A stretch of DNA of 61,442 bases from Treponema sp. UBA4377 (GTDB lineage Bacteria; Spirochaetota; Spirochaetia; Treponematales; Treponemataceae): contig DGRX01000013.1 in NCBI GenBank assembly GCA_002391235.1, positions 1-61,442 on the forward strand. Direction: 5' to 3'. The notes under the pieces are model-generated. The model did no database searches. It saw only the letters and a list, made by a program, of their open reading frames with translations, and was not told the origin of the DNA. Positions 49,652 through 58,375 of the stretch are shown here, one piece after another; the first letter of the stretch is position 1; each line of letters begins with the position of its first letter. Both the position numbers and the translations under genes were made by a program.

Positions 49652-49726
49652 CTTTTTTTTTCAATTTTTTTTCAAAATTCTTTAAAAAAAAGCCAAAAAA
49701 TCGTCAACTATCTATATCTTATAGGT

Positions 49727-50473
49727 GTGAGGAATTTTGAAAGCAAAGGTCGCTTTGGAAAAAACAGTTTTTGGTTTTCTGTGTTCATTGGAGCCTCCTT
49801 CCGGTGTTTGCGGTGTTTCGCCATAAGCAATCTCCTTCCCTTATGTCCAAAATGCGCCCTTGAGCTCCAGAATTTCGTCCCGCTAAATTCTCCCCAGCGT
49901 TGTTCCAAGTGTGGAAAGCTCCTGGTTTCCGAAATGGAAATTTGCATGGAATGCCGGGAACGCGAAGGAGAAAGCAGTTTGGACGCGCTTTTTCCAATCC
50001 ACAGCTATCGGCAGTGGAAAAAGGAATTGGCGTTCGCGTGGAAGTCGGAAGGGCAGAGGAGGCTTTCTCCTCTGCTTGCCCGGCTTCTTTTTAAGGCTTT
50101 GAAAGAGCTGGGCTTGGAAAAGACGCCCTTGGTCCCTGTGCCGCCGCGACCGGGCAAGATAAAGGAAAAAGGCTGGGATCAAGTCGAGGAGTTGGCCTCG
50201 ATTTTGGAAAAAAAGCGCGGAATTTTGGTCCGCCGGGACATTTTGGAGCGAAAAAGCGGCGGCCAGCAAAAAAAGCTGGGCCGTGACGAACGCTTGGGAG
50301 CGGCGGGGGCGGTTTACGATTTGCGGCCCGCTTTTACCGGCTCGGTTCCCCCCGAAGTCGTCCTTTTGGACGACATTGTGACAACCGGGGCCACGATGGA
50401 AAAATGCGCCTGGCTTTTAAAGGCCGCCGGGGCTCAAAAAGTTTACGGCCTTGCCCTTTTTAGGGTTGATTAA
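49727..50473 (+). CDS. ComF-family phosphoribosyltransferase-like protein
   Basis: About 248 residues if started at the GTG. A zinc-finger-like N-terminus with cysteines in CLRCF, CPKCA, CSKCG and CMECR precedes a phosphoribosyltransferase domain with the PRPP loop VVLLDDIVTTGATM. ComF relatives are linked to DNA uptake or recombination in other bacteria; the role here is unknown. The start is uncertain: GTG at 49727 lies just after AT-rich, -10-like sequence (TATCTT), and a second GTG at 49781 would remove the first 18 residues. Confidence 0.8.
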   Translation: MRNFESKGRFGKNSFWFSVFIGASFRCLRCFAISNLLPLCPKCALELQNFVPLNSPQRCSKCGKLLVSEMEICMECREREGESSLDALFPIHSYRQWKKELAFAWKSEGQRRLSPLLARLLFKALKELGLEKTPLVPVPPRPGKIKEKGWDQVEELASILEKKRGILVRRDILERKSGGQQKKLGRDERLGAAGAVYDLRPAFTGSVPPEVVLLDDIVTTGATMEKCAWLLKAAGAQKVYGLALFRVD

Positions 50474-50478
50474 ATTGC

Positions 50479-50507
50479 TTGCATTTTTTGGCAAAGCGCT
50501 TTATAAT
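50479..50507 (+). promoter_or_regulatory. Promoter of the cheW operon
   Basis: TTGCAT, a 17-base spacer and TATAAT (50502-50507). The leader of about 17 bases contains GGAGG. Confidence 0.8.
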
Positions 50508-50530
50508 AGAAAGACGTAATTGGAGGATTT

Positions 50531-51010
50531 ATGGCCGGCGAAGAACAATATCAGCTCGTTACATTCCAGCTTGGCGAAGAATTGTACGGCGTGAATATTA
50601 TGGACGTTAAAGAAATCGTAAAGACGCAGCCTGTGCGGCCTTTGCCAAACGCTCCATATTATGTGGAAGGAATTTTCAACCTTAGAAAAGAAATCATTCC
50701 CATAATCAACTTGCATAAAAGATTCCGCCTTAAGAAGGCTGTCTTGGAAGACGGCGAGGACGAGGGCGGATTTGTAATATTGAACATAGACAACAACCGC
50801 ATCGCGATCATCATCGACCGCGTGGCCCGCGTTGTTCCCGTTGCGGCAAGCGACATCAAGGCTCCGCCGCAGATGTTCAGCGGAATCGGCTCTGAATACA
50901 TTCAGGGCGTAATCCAAAAGGATCCGGACTCGCCTTACTTGATCATGCTAGACATTCGCCGGCTCTTTAACGCAAAAGAATTGCAAAAAATTATTGAAGT
51001 AAAACAATGA
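50531..51010 (+). CDS. cheW: Chemotaxis coupling protein CheW
   Basis: A 159-residue two-barrel CheW domain (YQLVTFQLGEELYGVNIMDV, RPLPNAPYYVEGIFNLRKEI, DRVARVVPV) that links chemoreceptors to the kinase CheA. TTGGAGG lies before the ATG. It overlaps the DegT-like gene by four bases (ATGA), followed by nadK and recN, all closely spaced in one transcript. Confidence 0.95.
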   Translation: MAGEEQYQLVTFQLGEELYGVNIMDVKEIVKTQPVRPLPNAPYYVEGIFNLRKEIIPIINLHKRFRLKKAVLEDGEDEGGFVILNIDNNRIAIIIDRVARVVPVAASDIKAPPQMFSGIGSEYIQGVIQKDPDSPYLIMLDIRRLFNAKELQKIIEVKQ

Positions 51011-52122
51011 TTCAAACATTCAGCTCAACCATTCGCCGCAAGGAAATGGACGCTGTTTTGACTTGCATGGTCGATGAAAGAATCGGCCCCGGCGAGTTGA
51101 ACGCGCGCCTTATCCAGACGGCAAAAGAATTTTTTTCATGCGCCGGCGCGGTCGCCTTGCGCACTCCGGCAGACGCCCTTAAGTACGCTCTAAAGGCCTT
51201 GAGCTTGGAAGCGGGAAGCGGCGTCATGCTCAGCGCCTTGGCTCCATCTTGGCAATGCGCCGTGGTGGAGGAATTGGGATACAAGCCCGTGGTCTTGGAC
51301 GTCCAGCCGGAAAACGCGCTGGTTTCAGCCGAAACAGTTTCGCAAGGAATCCAAAACGGCGGCCGCGCCCTTGTGTTGCGCGAAAGCCTTGGAATCCTTC
51401 CTGACTTTGAAGGCATTTTGGCCCTGGGCATTCCCGTGATAGAGGACATCAGCCAAAGCGCCGGCGGAATCGTTCCCGAAGCGGCGCAGGGCGAAGAAGC
51501 CGAAAAAGCCGCTCCTTCCAACGCCGAAGAAGGCGGCGAGGGCGACGCTCCCAAAGCTGAAGTCAAAGGCAAAAAGGCCGGCTCGTTCGGCATTTACGCG
51601 ATTTGCTCGCTTGAGGAGCAGGACGTTATAACCGCTGGAGGCGGAGCCTTGTTGATGGCGGCCGGCCGCCGCGATTGGCCAGTCCTAAAGTCTTTGGCCG
51701 AAGGCATTCCTTCGATTGAGATGCTTCCCGACATTAACGCGGCGCTTGCAACCGTTCAGATAAAAGAATTTACGCGCAACGAAGCCAAGCGCAAGGAAAT
51801 TTACGCGCTTTACAACCGTTCGATCATGGCCGGAAAAAACAAGGGCTTTGTCCGCGACGTTGAATTGAACTCAACGATTTGGTCTTTCCCAATCGCGCTC
51901 AACAGCGGATTTAAGGACGTAAAGGCTTACGCGCAAAAAAAGGAAATAGAAGTTCGTTTGGCTTTTGAAGACTCGATCGTCGCGGCCAAGGAAGAGGAGT
52001 ATGGCGCCGCTTGCAAAAACGCCAAGGCCCTTGCCTTGCGAAGCGCCGTCTTTCCCTTGTATCCGCGCTTGAACAGAAGCCAAATCGAGAAGATTTCAAA
52101 AGTTTTGGTAACTCTTCCGTAA
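51007..52122 (+). CDS. DegT/DnrJ/EryC1-like protein lacking the PLP lysine (probable pseudoenzyme)
   Basis: 371 residues with the fold pattern of the sugar aminotransferase family: VALRTPADALKYALKAL, the aspartate region VIEDISQSAGG, then the segment that normally carries the PLP-binding lysine before GEGG. Here it reads FGIYAICSLEEQDVITAGGG (about 194-213), with Glu-Glu-Gln where Lys is expected. A Glu/Ala/Lys-rich insert (about 158-190) precedes it. Without the lysine it should not be a transaminase. Coupling to cheW upstream and nadK downstream (TAATG) hints at a regulatory or structural role. Confidence 0.75.
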   Translation: MIQTFSSTIRRKEMDAVLTCMVDERIGPGELNARLIQTAKEFFSCAGAVALRTPADALKYALKALSLEAGSGVMLSALAPSWQCAVVEELGYKPVVLDVQPENALVSAETVSQGIQNGGRALVLRESLGILPDFEGILALGIPVIEDISQSAGGIVPEAAQGEEAEKAAPSNAEEGGEGDAPKAEVKGKKAGSFGIYAICSLEEQDVITAGGGALLMAAGRRDWPVLKSLAEGIPSIEMLPDINAALATVQIKEFTRNEAKRKEIYALYNRSIMAGKNKGFVRDVELNSTIWSFPIALNSGFKDVKAYAQKKEIEVRLAFEDSIVAAKEEEYGAACKNAKALALRSAVFPLYPRLNRSQIEKISKVLVTLP

Positions 52123-52976
52123 TGAAAAATTGCCTTATTGTCGTAAACACAGATAAGCCCAAGTCCGAGATGCTCGGAATCGAAATCGCCAACTTCCTAA
52201 AGTTGCGCGGCGTCGAATACATGTTCTTGGACTTTAACGGCAATGAGCAAGACTGCGATTGGAAGTCCTTTGGCTTTGCGATTACGCTTGGCGGAGACGG
52301 CACCGTTCTCTTTGCGGCCAGGGGAGCGGCAAAACATTCGATTCCGGTTTTTCCCGTGAACCTTGGCGAGTTCGGCTTTATCGCAGGCGTTCAGCCCGAC
52401 GAATGGGAAAAATCCCTGGACTTGTTTTTGCAGGGAAAGCTAAACACTGTCCGCCGCACGATGCTTTGTGCCCAAGTGATTCGCGGCGGAAAAACCATTG
52501 AAAGCCACCAGGCCTTAAACGACATCGTTGTCAGCGCCAAAAGCGCGGCGCAAACGATTTCGATGGACGTAAGCGTAAACGAAACGACTCTCGGCCACTT
52601 TAAAGCCGACGGCGCGATCGTTTCAAGCCCAACCGGCAGCACCGCTTATTCGGCCAGCGCCGGCGGCCCGATTGTTGGCCCTGACTTGGACGCGCTTGTT
52701 TTGACGCCGCTCAACCCATTTTCATTGAGCGCGAGGCCGATCGTTTTTTCGACCAGGGCTCTTTTGCAAATCAAGCTGGTTCCGTCAAGGAACCGCGACG
52801 CGATTCTTACTGTTGACGGACAAAAGCCGATTGACTTAAAGGACAACGACATAATTCAAATAAAAAAATCGGAGCATGACGCGATTTTGGCAGGAACTTC
52901 CGTGGAAAAATTTTATAACGCGCTCCGCAACAAGTTGAACTGGTCCGGCGGACCAAACGGAGGCTCTAATGCTTGA
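52122..52976 (+). CDS. nadK: NAD kinase
   Basis: 284 residues. NAD kinase phosphorylates NAD to NADP with ATP. The catalytic motif is ITLGGDGTVLFAARG, followed by the NAD-binding SPTGSTAYSASAGGP. The start MKNCLIVV overlaps the upstream stop (TAATG), and a longer in-frame extension into the DegT-like gene is rejected. The 3' end overlaps recN by eight bases. Confidence 0.95.
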   Translation: MKNCLIVVNTDKPKSEMLGIEIANFLKLRGVEYMFLDFNGNEQDCDWKSFGFAITLGGDGTVLFAARGAAKHSIPVFPVNLGEFGFIAGVQPDEWEKSLDLFLQGKLNTVRRTMLCAQVIRGGKTIESHQALNDIVVSAKSAAQTISMDVSVNETTLGHFKADGAIVSSPTGSTAYSASAGGPIVGPDLDALVLTPLNPFSLSARPIVFSTRALLQIKLVPSRNRDAILTVDGQKPIDLKDNDIIQIKKSEHDAILAGTSVEKFYNALRNKLNWSGGPNGGSNA

Positions 52977-54720
52977 ATCTTTAAAGATAAAAGACTTTGC
53001 GCTGATCGACTCTTCCAGCGTTGAATTCACAAAAGGCTTTACGGTCCTTTCAGGCGAGACCGGAGCGGGAAAGTCCATCCTTATCGGGGCGATTTCCTTT
53101 TTGCTTGGCGGAAAGGCCGGAGCGGAATCAATACGCGCGGGCTGTCAGGAAGCCAGCGTTTCGGGCGTCTTTACGATTCCCGCAAAGACTGCCGCCGACC
53201 GGGATCTTTCCATGGACGCGGAGGAGGAGCCCTTGAGCGCCCGCGAATGGCTTAGCCAGCGCGGAATCGAGGACGAGGACGGCCAAATCATTTTGCGCCG
53301 AGTCGTCAGGGCCGGCGGAAAAAGCGGCGCCTGGATCCAGGGAACGCCCGTGCCGCGCGCGGACTTGGTTAAGTTCAGCGAATTTTTGATAGACATACAC
53401 GGCCAGCACGAGCACCAGTCGCTTATGCGCGTGGCCGAACACAGAAAATTTTTGGACAGCTATTGCGGCATTGTCGAAGAAGTGGCCGCCTTTACAAAGA
53501 TTTACGCCGCGCTTGTCGAAAAACGCGCCGCCTTGGAAGCCTTGAGCGCAAGCGGCGCCGAGCGGGAACGCCGCGTTGACTACCTTAAGTTTTCGATTCA
53601 AGAAATCGAGGAAGCCAAGCTCAAGGCCGGCGAAGACGAAGAGCTGGCAGCCGAGGAGTCAAAGCTTTTGGGCTTTGAAAAATTGTACTCCGAGGTTCAG
53701 TCCGTGAACGAAATCTTTTCCGGCGAAGACGGCGGCATCGAGTCGCTTTTTAAGCGCGTAAGGTCAGCCAGCGAGCGGGCCGCTTCTTTGGACAAAAATT
53801 TGGAGGACTTGGACGGCCGCGTTCAAAACGCTTGGTACGAGCTTTCGGACATAAGCCAAAGCTTCCGCTCATACCAAAATTCTTTGGTCTTTGACCCGGC
53901 CCGCTTGGAGGAAGTCCAGGGCCGCCTTGATTTGATTTACAAGCTTAAGAAAAAGTACGCCTCCAGCGTCGACAGCCCCTTGCAGGCCGTTTTTGAGTAC
54001 TTGTCGCAGGCCAAGGCCGAGCTTGAAACCTTGGATTCCTCTTCAATCAACAAGGAATCGTTGGAAAAGGAAATCGCCGCCTTGGAGCGCAAGGTTTACG
54101 AGGCCGCAAAGGCGATTTCGGCCAAGAGGCAGGCCGGAGCGGCCAAAATGTCGGCCCAAGTCGAGGCGGTTTTGCAAAAGCTTGGAATGGCCGGAACAAA
54201 ATTCAGCGTAAGCATCAGCCAAAAGGCGGGCGACGCGGCGCTTCAAAAGTGCGGCCCCTACGGAATGGACGACATTGAGTTCTTGATCAGCGCCAACCCC
54301 GGCTCGCCCTTGGCAAGCCTTTCAAAAATAGCGTCCGGCGGCGAGTTGAGCCGCGTAATGCTGGCCTTAAAGACGATTTTCGCCCAAAGCGACAAGGTTC
54401 CAACCTTGATTTTTGACGAAATCGACACTGGAATTGGCGGCGAAGTCGCCGTCGCGGTGGGCGAGCACATGAAGAATTTGGCAAAAAATCGTCAAATTTT
54501 ATGCATAACACATCTAGCGAGCATCGCGGTTTTTGCCGATAATCAAATAAGAATACAAAAGTCTGTTGAGGGCGGCATTATGAAAACACGCGCGGCTTCC
54601 GTTCTTGGAGAGGAACGGGTCGCGGAAATTGCCCGAATGTTATCCGGCGACCAGCAAAGCTCCGAATCGTTGGAGCACGCTAGGTCTATGCTGAAGAAGT
54701 ACTCAAGCCTGCCGCAGTAA
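52969..54720 (+). CDS. recN: DNA repair protein RecN
   Basis: A 583-residue SMC-like repair ATPase that gathers DNA ends at double-strand breaks. Walker A is GETGAGKSILIGA, coiled coils flank a short centre, the signature is ASGGELSRVMLALK and Walker B is LIFDEIDTGIGGEVA. ITHLASIAVFADNQIRI is the usual C-terminal motif. It is co-transcribed with nadK. Confidence 0.96.
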   Translation: MLESLKIKDFALIDSSSVEFTKGFTVLSGETGAGKSILIGAISFLLGGKAGAESIRAGCQEASVSGVFTIPAKTAADRDLSMDAEEEPLSAREWLSQRGIEDEDGQIILRRVVRAGGKSGAWIQGTPVPRADLVKFSEFLIDIHGQHEHQSLMRVAEHRKFLDSYCGIVEEVAAFTKIYAALVEKRAALEALSASGAERERRVDYLKFSIQEIEEAKLKAGEDEELAAEESKLLGFEKLYSEVQSVNEIFSGEDGGIESLFKRVRSASERAASLDKNLEDLDGRVQNAWYELSDISQSFRSYQNSLVFDPARLEEVQGRLDLIYKLKKKYASSVDSPLQAVFEYLSQAKAELETLDSSSINKESLEKEIAALERKVYEAAKAISAKRQAGAAKMSAQVEAVLQKLGMAGTKFSVSISQKAGDAALQKCGPYGMDDIEFLISANPGSPLASLSKIASGGELSRVMLALKTIFAQSDKVPTLIFDEIDTGIGGEVAVAVGEHMKNLAKNRQILCITHLASIAVFADNQIRIQKSVEGGIMKTRAASVLGEERVAEIARMLSGDQQSSESLEHARSMLKKYSSLPQ

Positions 54721-54739
54721 GACAGAACGGGAGCGCTAA

Positions 54740-55543
54740 ATGGCGAAAATTACAAACGAAGACCGCGAGCTTTTTAAGAAAGAAGCCAAGCAGTACGAAG
54801 ATTTGATTAAGGCCGAGTTGGACAAAGAAAAGGAGATGCTCGCCACAATGAAGGGCGACGCTGTAGGCGTGGAATACAAAAAGTTGATTCTCGCCGAGCA
54901 GATGATTTACATCGCCACTTTGTACAACGCCATAAATTCCGCCTCCGTAAAGATTCTTGAAGTGAAAAACAACGACGCGCTTAATGAGGGAAGAAAGATT
55001 CTTTACAAGGCCATAATCTACTTGGAAGAAGTCGTAACAAACATAATCAACGCCGCGCAAAGCGACGTCAGCGACAATATGGAGGCTATCGCCAACACGC
55101 CGCTTGAAAAGCGCTACTTTTTGGTTAGAAAGCTGGGCTTGGCCATTCAAATGATAATCGACGCTTTTGGCGACAACTCCAAATGGAAGTGGTCTTTTGT
55201 TGAGTTGGAAGGCCGCTTTGCCGTCGTCGCAAAGAACTTTTACGACTTTAAGGAATACATAAAGGCTTACTTTGACCCCAGCAATCCCGACAACGAAAAT
55301 TCAATCCTTTACCTGCGCTTGATAAAAACCCTTCTGGACAAGTCGGCCAACGCCTACCGCGACAAGTACGAGCTTTCAAGCCGCCGCCTTGACGACATGA
55401 AAGCGGCGATTAACTTTTTGCTTGCCTTGCGCCGCGTAAGCGTTGCCCTTGGCGAAAGCGACGCCGCCGAAGAATTAAAGAAAAAGGCGATGACTTGGAA
55501 GGAAAAAATGGAAGCCGACCAAAAGGCCGGAAAGTCTAACTAA
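54740..55543 (+). CDS. Conserved hypothetical, all-helical cytosolic protein (267 residues)
   Basis: I do not recognise the family. The protein is predicted helical throughout, starts with a charged coiled-coil-like stretch (NEDRELFKKEAKQYEDLI), contains alternating helices (ALNEGRKILYKAIIYLEEVV) and ends with a Lys/Glu helix. There is no signal or membrane segment. It follows recN by 19 bases with GGGAGC as ribosome site, so it likely belongs to the cheW-recN transcript and ends it at a strong terminator. Confidence 0.8.
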   Translation: MAKITNEDRELFKKEAKQYEDLIKAELDKEKEMLATMKGDAVGVEYKKLILAEQMIYIATLYNAINSASVKILEVKNNDALNEGRKILYKAIIYLEEVVTNIINAAQSDVSDNMEAIANTPLEKRYFLVRKLGLAIQMIIDAFGDNSKWKWSFVELEGRFAVVAKNFYDFKEYIKAYFDPSNPDNENSILYLRLIKTLLDKSANAYRDKYELSSRRLDDMKAAINFLLALRRVSVALGESDAAEELKKKAMTWKEKMEADQKAGKSN

Positions 55544-55580
55544 AAAAAATAGCGGCTTTTGCCGCTATTTTTTTTAGTTA
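55537..55580. terminator. Bidirectional terminator with the stop codon inside a 20-bp arm
   Basis: Perfect inverted repeat 55537-55556 / 55561-55580 (TAACTA-A7-TAGCGGC type) with a TTTT loop. The TAA stop of the upstream gene (55541-55543) is inside the left arm. Confidence 0.93.
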
Positions 55581-55581
55581 A

Positions 55582-55640
55582 CGAGTTTCACTTTGCCGCA
55601 TAGGGCGGCAATTTTCGCTTCGCGAAAAACGTGAAACTCG
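55582..55640. repeat. Palindromic element related to repeat family 2 (copy E)
   Basis: Outer stem CGAGTTTCAC / GTGAAACTCG encloses two hairpins, TTGCCGC-ATAGG-GCGGCAA and TTTTCGC-TTC-GCGAAAA. The first resembles the ATTGCCGCATAAGCGGCAA core of copies A-C. Confidence 0.7.
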
Positions 55641-55646
55641 CTTCAA

Positions 55647-56444
55647 TCAAAAGCACGAGCGGAGAACATGCGTCGGGCAGCCTTCGACGCATTTTCCGCA
55701 GCCGCCGCACTTTTCGTAGTCAATTTCTGGAATGCCGTTGACAAGCTTTATCGCGCCCGGCTCGCAAAGCTTTTCGCACTTTCCGCACTTGATGCAGCCG
55801 TTCTTGCAGTTCTTCATAATCGAAGGCTTGTTGTCGCTGCGGTTTTGGCAAAGGGCGATGGGGCCTTTTGTCTCCACGTTGTAAAGCTTTATCAAATGCT
55901 TGGGGCAAGCCTTTACGCAAGAGCCGCAACCCGTGCAGTTGGCCAAATCGATTTTTGGAAGTCCGTCGCCGCCGATGACGATTCCGCCAAATTCGCAGGC
56001 GGCCGCGCAGTCGCCAAAGCCCGCGCATCCAAACGAGCAAAGCTTTGTTCCGTTAATCGCTTGGACCGCGGCGGCGCAAGTTTGAACGCCCTTGTATTCG
56101 CCGCGAGGCTTTGCGCAGTCTTTTGTTCCGCGGCACAAAAGGACGGCGGCCTTTTTCTCTGCCGTGACAGTCACGCCCAAAACCTTTGAAAGTTTTTCGG
56201 CAACTTCGGCGCCGCCGGCCGTGCAAAGGTTGGGAGCCACAGTTCCCGCCGCGACGGCTTTTGCGTAACCGTCGCAGCCTGCAAAGCCGCAGCCGCCGCA
56301 GTTGGCGCCCGGCAATTGCTCGCGCACGTCAACTTCCTTTTGGTTCACCGGAACCGCGAATATTTTCTTAAAAAGTCCCAATAAAAGGCCCAGCAAAAAG
56401 GCGATTGCGAACGAGACTCCGATTGTAATTAAAATTGTGTTCAT
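55647..56444 (-). CDS. rnfB: Rnf complex subunit B
   Basis: 265 residues. One N-terminal membrane helix precedes an Fe-S domain GANCGGCGFAGCDGYA and several ferredoxin-like clusters: CTGCGSCVKACPKHL, CIKCGKCEKLCEP and CGGCGKCVEGCPTH. RnfB passes electrons between ferredoxin and the membrane complex. The start MNTILITIG at 56444 follows a GAGGAAA site. It is the last gene of the operon, separated from rnfA by a 121-bp gap that contains an intercistronic repeat, whereas the other rnf genes overlap. Confidence 0.95.
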   Translation of the reverse strand: MNTILITIGVSFAIAFLLGLLLGLFKKIFAVPVNQKEVDVREQLPGANCGGCGFAGCDGYAKAVAAGTVAPNLCTAGGAEVAEKLSKVLGVTVTAEKKAAVLLCRGTKDCAKPRGEYKGVQTCAAAVQAINGTKLCSFGCAGFGDCAAACEFGGIVIGGDGLPKIDLANCTGCGSCVKACPKHLIKLYNVETKGPIALCQNRSDNKPSIMKNCKNGCIKCGKCEKLCEPGAIKLVNGIPEIDYEKCGGCGKCVEGCPTHVLRSCF

Positions 56445-56462
56445 AAAAAATTTCCTCAAACA

Positions 56463-56561
56463 GTACCGCTGTCCGCGCGCGCCAGTTGGCAAGCGGCGGA
56501 TGTTGCGGCTTATGCGGCAATCAAAAAGTTTTGGGCTTGCCGCAGTTTATTTTTGCCGCTA
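56463..56561 (-). repeat. Intercistronic repeat family 2, copy B (rnfA / rnfB)
   Basis: In the transcribed sense, TAGCGGCAA four bases after the rnfA stop, GGCAAGCCC, ATTGCCGCATAAGCCGCAAC, then a hairpin with CCGC/GCGG and TCCGC/GCGGA pairs before the rnfB ribosome site. Confidence 0.85.
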
Positions 56562-56565
56562 TCCC

Positions 56566-57141
56566 TTATATTAGGCCCTTGAAGCCCATGAACGAAAGCG
56601 CCAAAAGCGATGTCGCCAAAAAGAGGCCCGCGTTTCCCTTTAGGAAGGCCGGCATTTTTGACGTTCTTAGGCGCTCGCGGATTCCAGCCATGATTACCAT
56701 TGAAAGCAAAAAGCCGCCGGCGCTTCCAAGCGCGTAGACGATTGACTGGACGTAGCTGTAGTTTTTGCTGATGCAGTTCAATGTGATGGCGAGCACCGCG
56801 CAGTTTGTTGTGATCAAGGCAAGGTAAACGCCCATCGCGCTATACAAGGCCGGAGACGATTTTTTAAGGTAGAACTCAACCAATTGAACGAGCGATGCGA
56901 TTACCAAGATGAAAATCAATGTCTGCAAAAACTGCAATTTAAGCGGAACCAAGACGCAATAGTAAATCGGGTAGGTAGCCGCCGTGGCAAGCAAAATCAC
57001 AAAAGAAGTCGCGATTCCCATTCCGGCGGATTTTCCAGTGTCGCTCGTCATTCCCATAAAGGGGCAGAGCGCCAGGTATTGGACCAAAATCACGTTGTCG
57101 ACCAGCATGGCCTTTAAGAATATTTTAAGAAGTTCGTTCAT
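56566..57141 (-). CDS. rnfA: Rnf complex subunit A
   Basis: A 191-residue integral membrane protein with six helices and the conserved N-terminus NELLKIFLKAMLVDNVILVQYLALCPFMG plus NCAVLAITLNC in the middle. It forms the ion-conducting core with RnfE. The start overlaps rnfE (ATGA). Confidence 0.95.
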   Translation of the reverse strand: MNELLKIFLKAMLVDNVILVQYLALCPFMGMTSDTGKSAGMGIATSFVILLATAATYPIYYCVLVPLKLQFLQTLIFILVIASLVQLVEFYLKKSSPALYSAMGVYLALITTNCAVLAITLNCISKNYSYVQSIVYALGSAGGFLLSMVIMAGIRERLRTSKMPAFLKGNAGLFLATSLLALSFMGFKGLI

Positions 57142-57800
57142 TTTTCCGCTCCTGTCGTGCCGTCGTTTTTGGCGCTTTCCTTTTCCGCGCTCACTTTGGC
57201 CGCCGGCTTTTTCTTCTTCATCTCTGAAAGTCCGAGCGTAACCGCGATCATGATTCCAAAGACAAAGAAGCCGCCCGGCGCTCCGCTAAAAAAGCCGATC
57301 GCGTTTTCTTCGGCAAAAACCGCGCGGCCAAAAATCTTTCCGCTTCCCAAAAGCTCGCGGATAAAGGAGATGGCCACCAAAACCCAAGTGTAGCCGATTC
57401 CCATTCCCAGCGCGTCCAAAATCGCCAGTCCCGTGTTGTTCTTTGACGAGAAGGCTTCGACGCGGCCCATGATGATGCAGTTTACTACAATCAATGGGAT
57501 AAAGACGCCCAGCGAGTCGCTCAAGGCCGGAAGGTAGGCTTGCAGCAAAAGCTGGACAATCGTCGTGAAGGCCGCGATTACGATGATGAAAATCGGAAGT
57601 CTTATCGCCGACGGAATCAGCTTTCTAAAAAGGCTTATGATGATTTCGCTCATCAAAAGAACGAACGTCATGCTTAGGCCCATTCCCAAGCCGTTGAATA
57701 CGCTTGTGGTTACGGCAAGCGACGAGCAAAGTCCGATGGAAAGAACCAAAAGAGGGTTTTCTTTTACGATGCCGTTTGTGAAAATGTTCAAGGCTTTCAT
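57138..57800 (-). CDS. rnfE: Rnf complex subunit E
   Basis: A 220-residue, six-helix membrane subunit homologous to RnfA in the reverse topology, with FTNGIVKENPLLVLSIGLCSSLAVT and VNCIIMGRVEAFSSKN. The Lys/Glu/Ala-rich tail is cytosolic. It overlaps rnfG and rnfA by four bases each. Confidence 0.95.
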   Translation of the reverse strand: MKALNIFTNGIVKENPLLVLSIGLCSSLAVTTSVFNGLGMGLSMTFVLLMSEIIISLFRKLIPSAIRLPIFIIVIAAFTTIVQLLLQAYLPALSDSLGVFIPLIVVNCIIMGRVEAFSSKNNTGLAILDALGMGIGYTWVLVAISFIRELLGSGKIFGRAVFAEENAIGFFSGAPGGFFVFGIMIAVTLGLSEMKKKKPAAKVSAEKESAKNDGTTGAEK

Positions 57801-58375
57801 TTGCTTCCTCCCGCAAGATAATTTTTAACGGTTTCCGCCGCGTTGGAAACCAAGGCTCCCATCGTGTTGGAAGTGATTGTCGCGCCGGAGATCGCCTCGT
57901 AGTCGTTTCCAAGAACAAGCGGCGCGCTTGCGTCAACTCCGGCAAACTGGCCGTAGAAGGTCGTTCCCTTGGAGTTCTTGTAATTTGGGTCGGCGGCCTT
58001 TTGTCCAAAGCCCGGCGAGTCGGTCGTCTGCAAAATGTGTACGCCCGCGATTTTAAGCCCTTGGTCAAAGCCGGCCACAAGCGTAGTCGTGTCGTAAGTG
58101 GGGCCGGAAGCCTTTACCGCGTAGCCGGCTGTCTCGCCGCCTTTTTTTACCGCGTAGAACGATTCGATTGTCGCGCTTCCGCTTTGCTTTTCAAAGGCTT
58201 CGATTTTTTCAAAGCCGTCCGCGTCGGGGAAAATCATTTTGAGCGCGGCGCTTTCTTTTTCAAGCGCGAGCCGCTCAATTTCCGGAGCGGTCACGTTGTT
58301 GACCAAGGCGAGCGCGAAGCAAGCCGCCGCCGCGTAAAGGGCAAGGATTACGCCCAGCTTAAAGGCTTCTTTCAT
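57797..58375 (-). CDS. rnfG: Rnf complex subunit G
   Basis: 192 residues. One N-terminal membrane anchor precedes an extracytoplasmic flavin domain. The covalent FMN site is the Thr of the SGATITSNTM motif near the C-terminus. It relays electrons to RnfD and RnfC. It overlaps rnfD and rnfE. Confidence 0.94.
   Translation of the reverse strand: MKEAFKLGVILALYAAAACFALALVNNVTAPEIERLALEKESAALKMIFPDADGFEKIEAFEKQSGSATIESFYAVKKGGETAGYAVKASGPTYDTTTLVAGFDQGLKIAGVHILQTTDSPGFGQKAADPNYKNSKGTTFYGQFAGVDASAPLVLGNDYEAISGATITSNTMGALVSNAAETVKNYLAGGSK

Noticed and set aside
51981..52121. Extended start of nadK inside the DegT-like gene
   Set aside because: The TAATG overlap start at 52122 gives the usual NAD kinase N-terminus.
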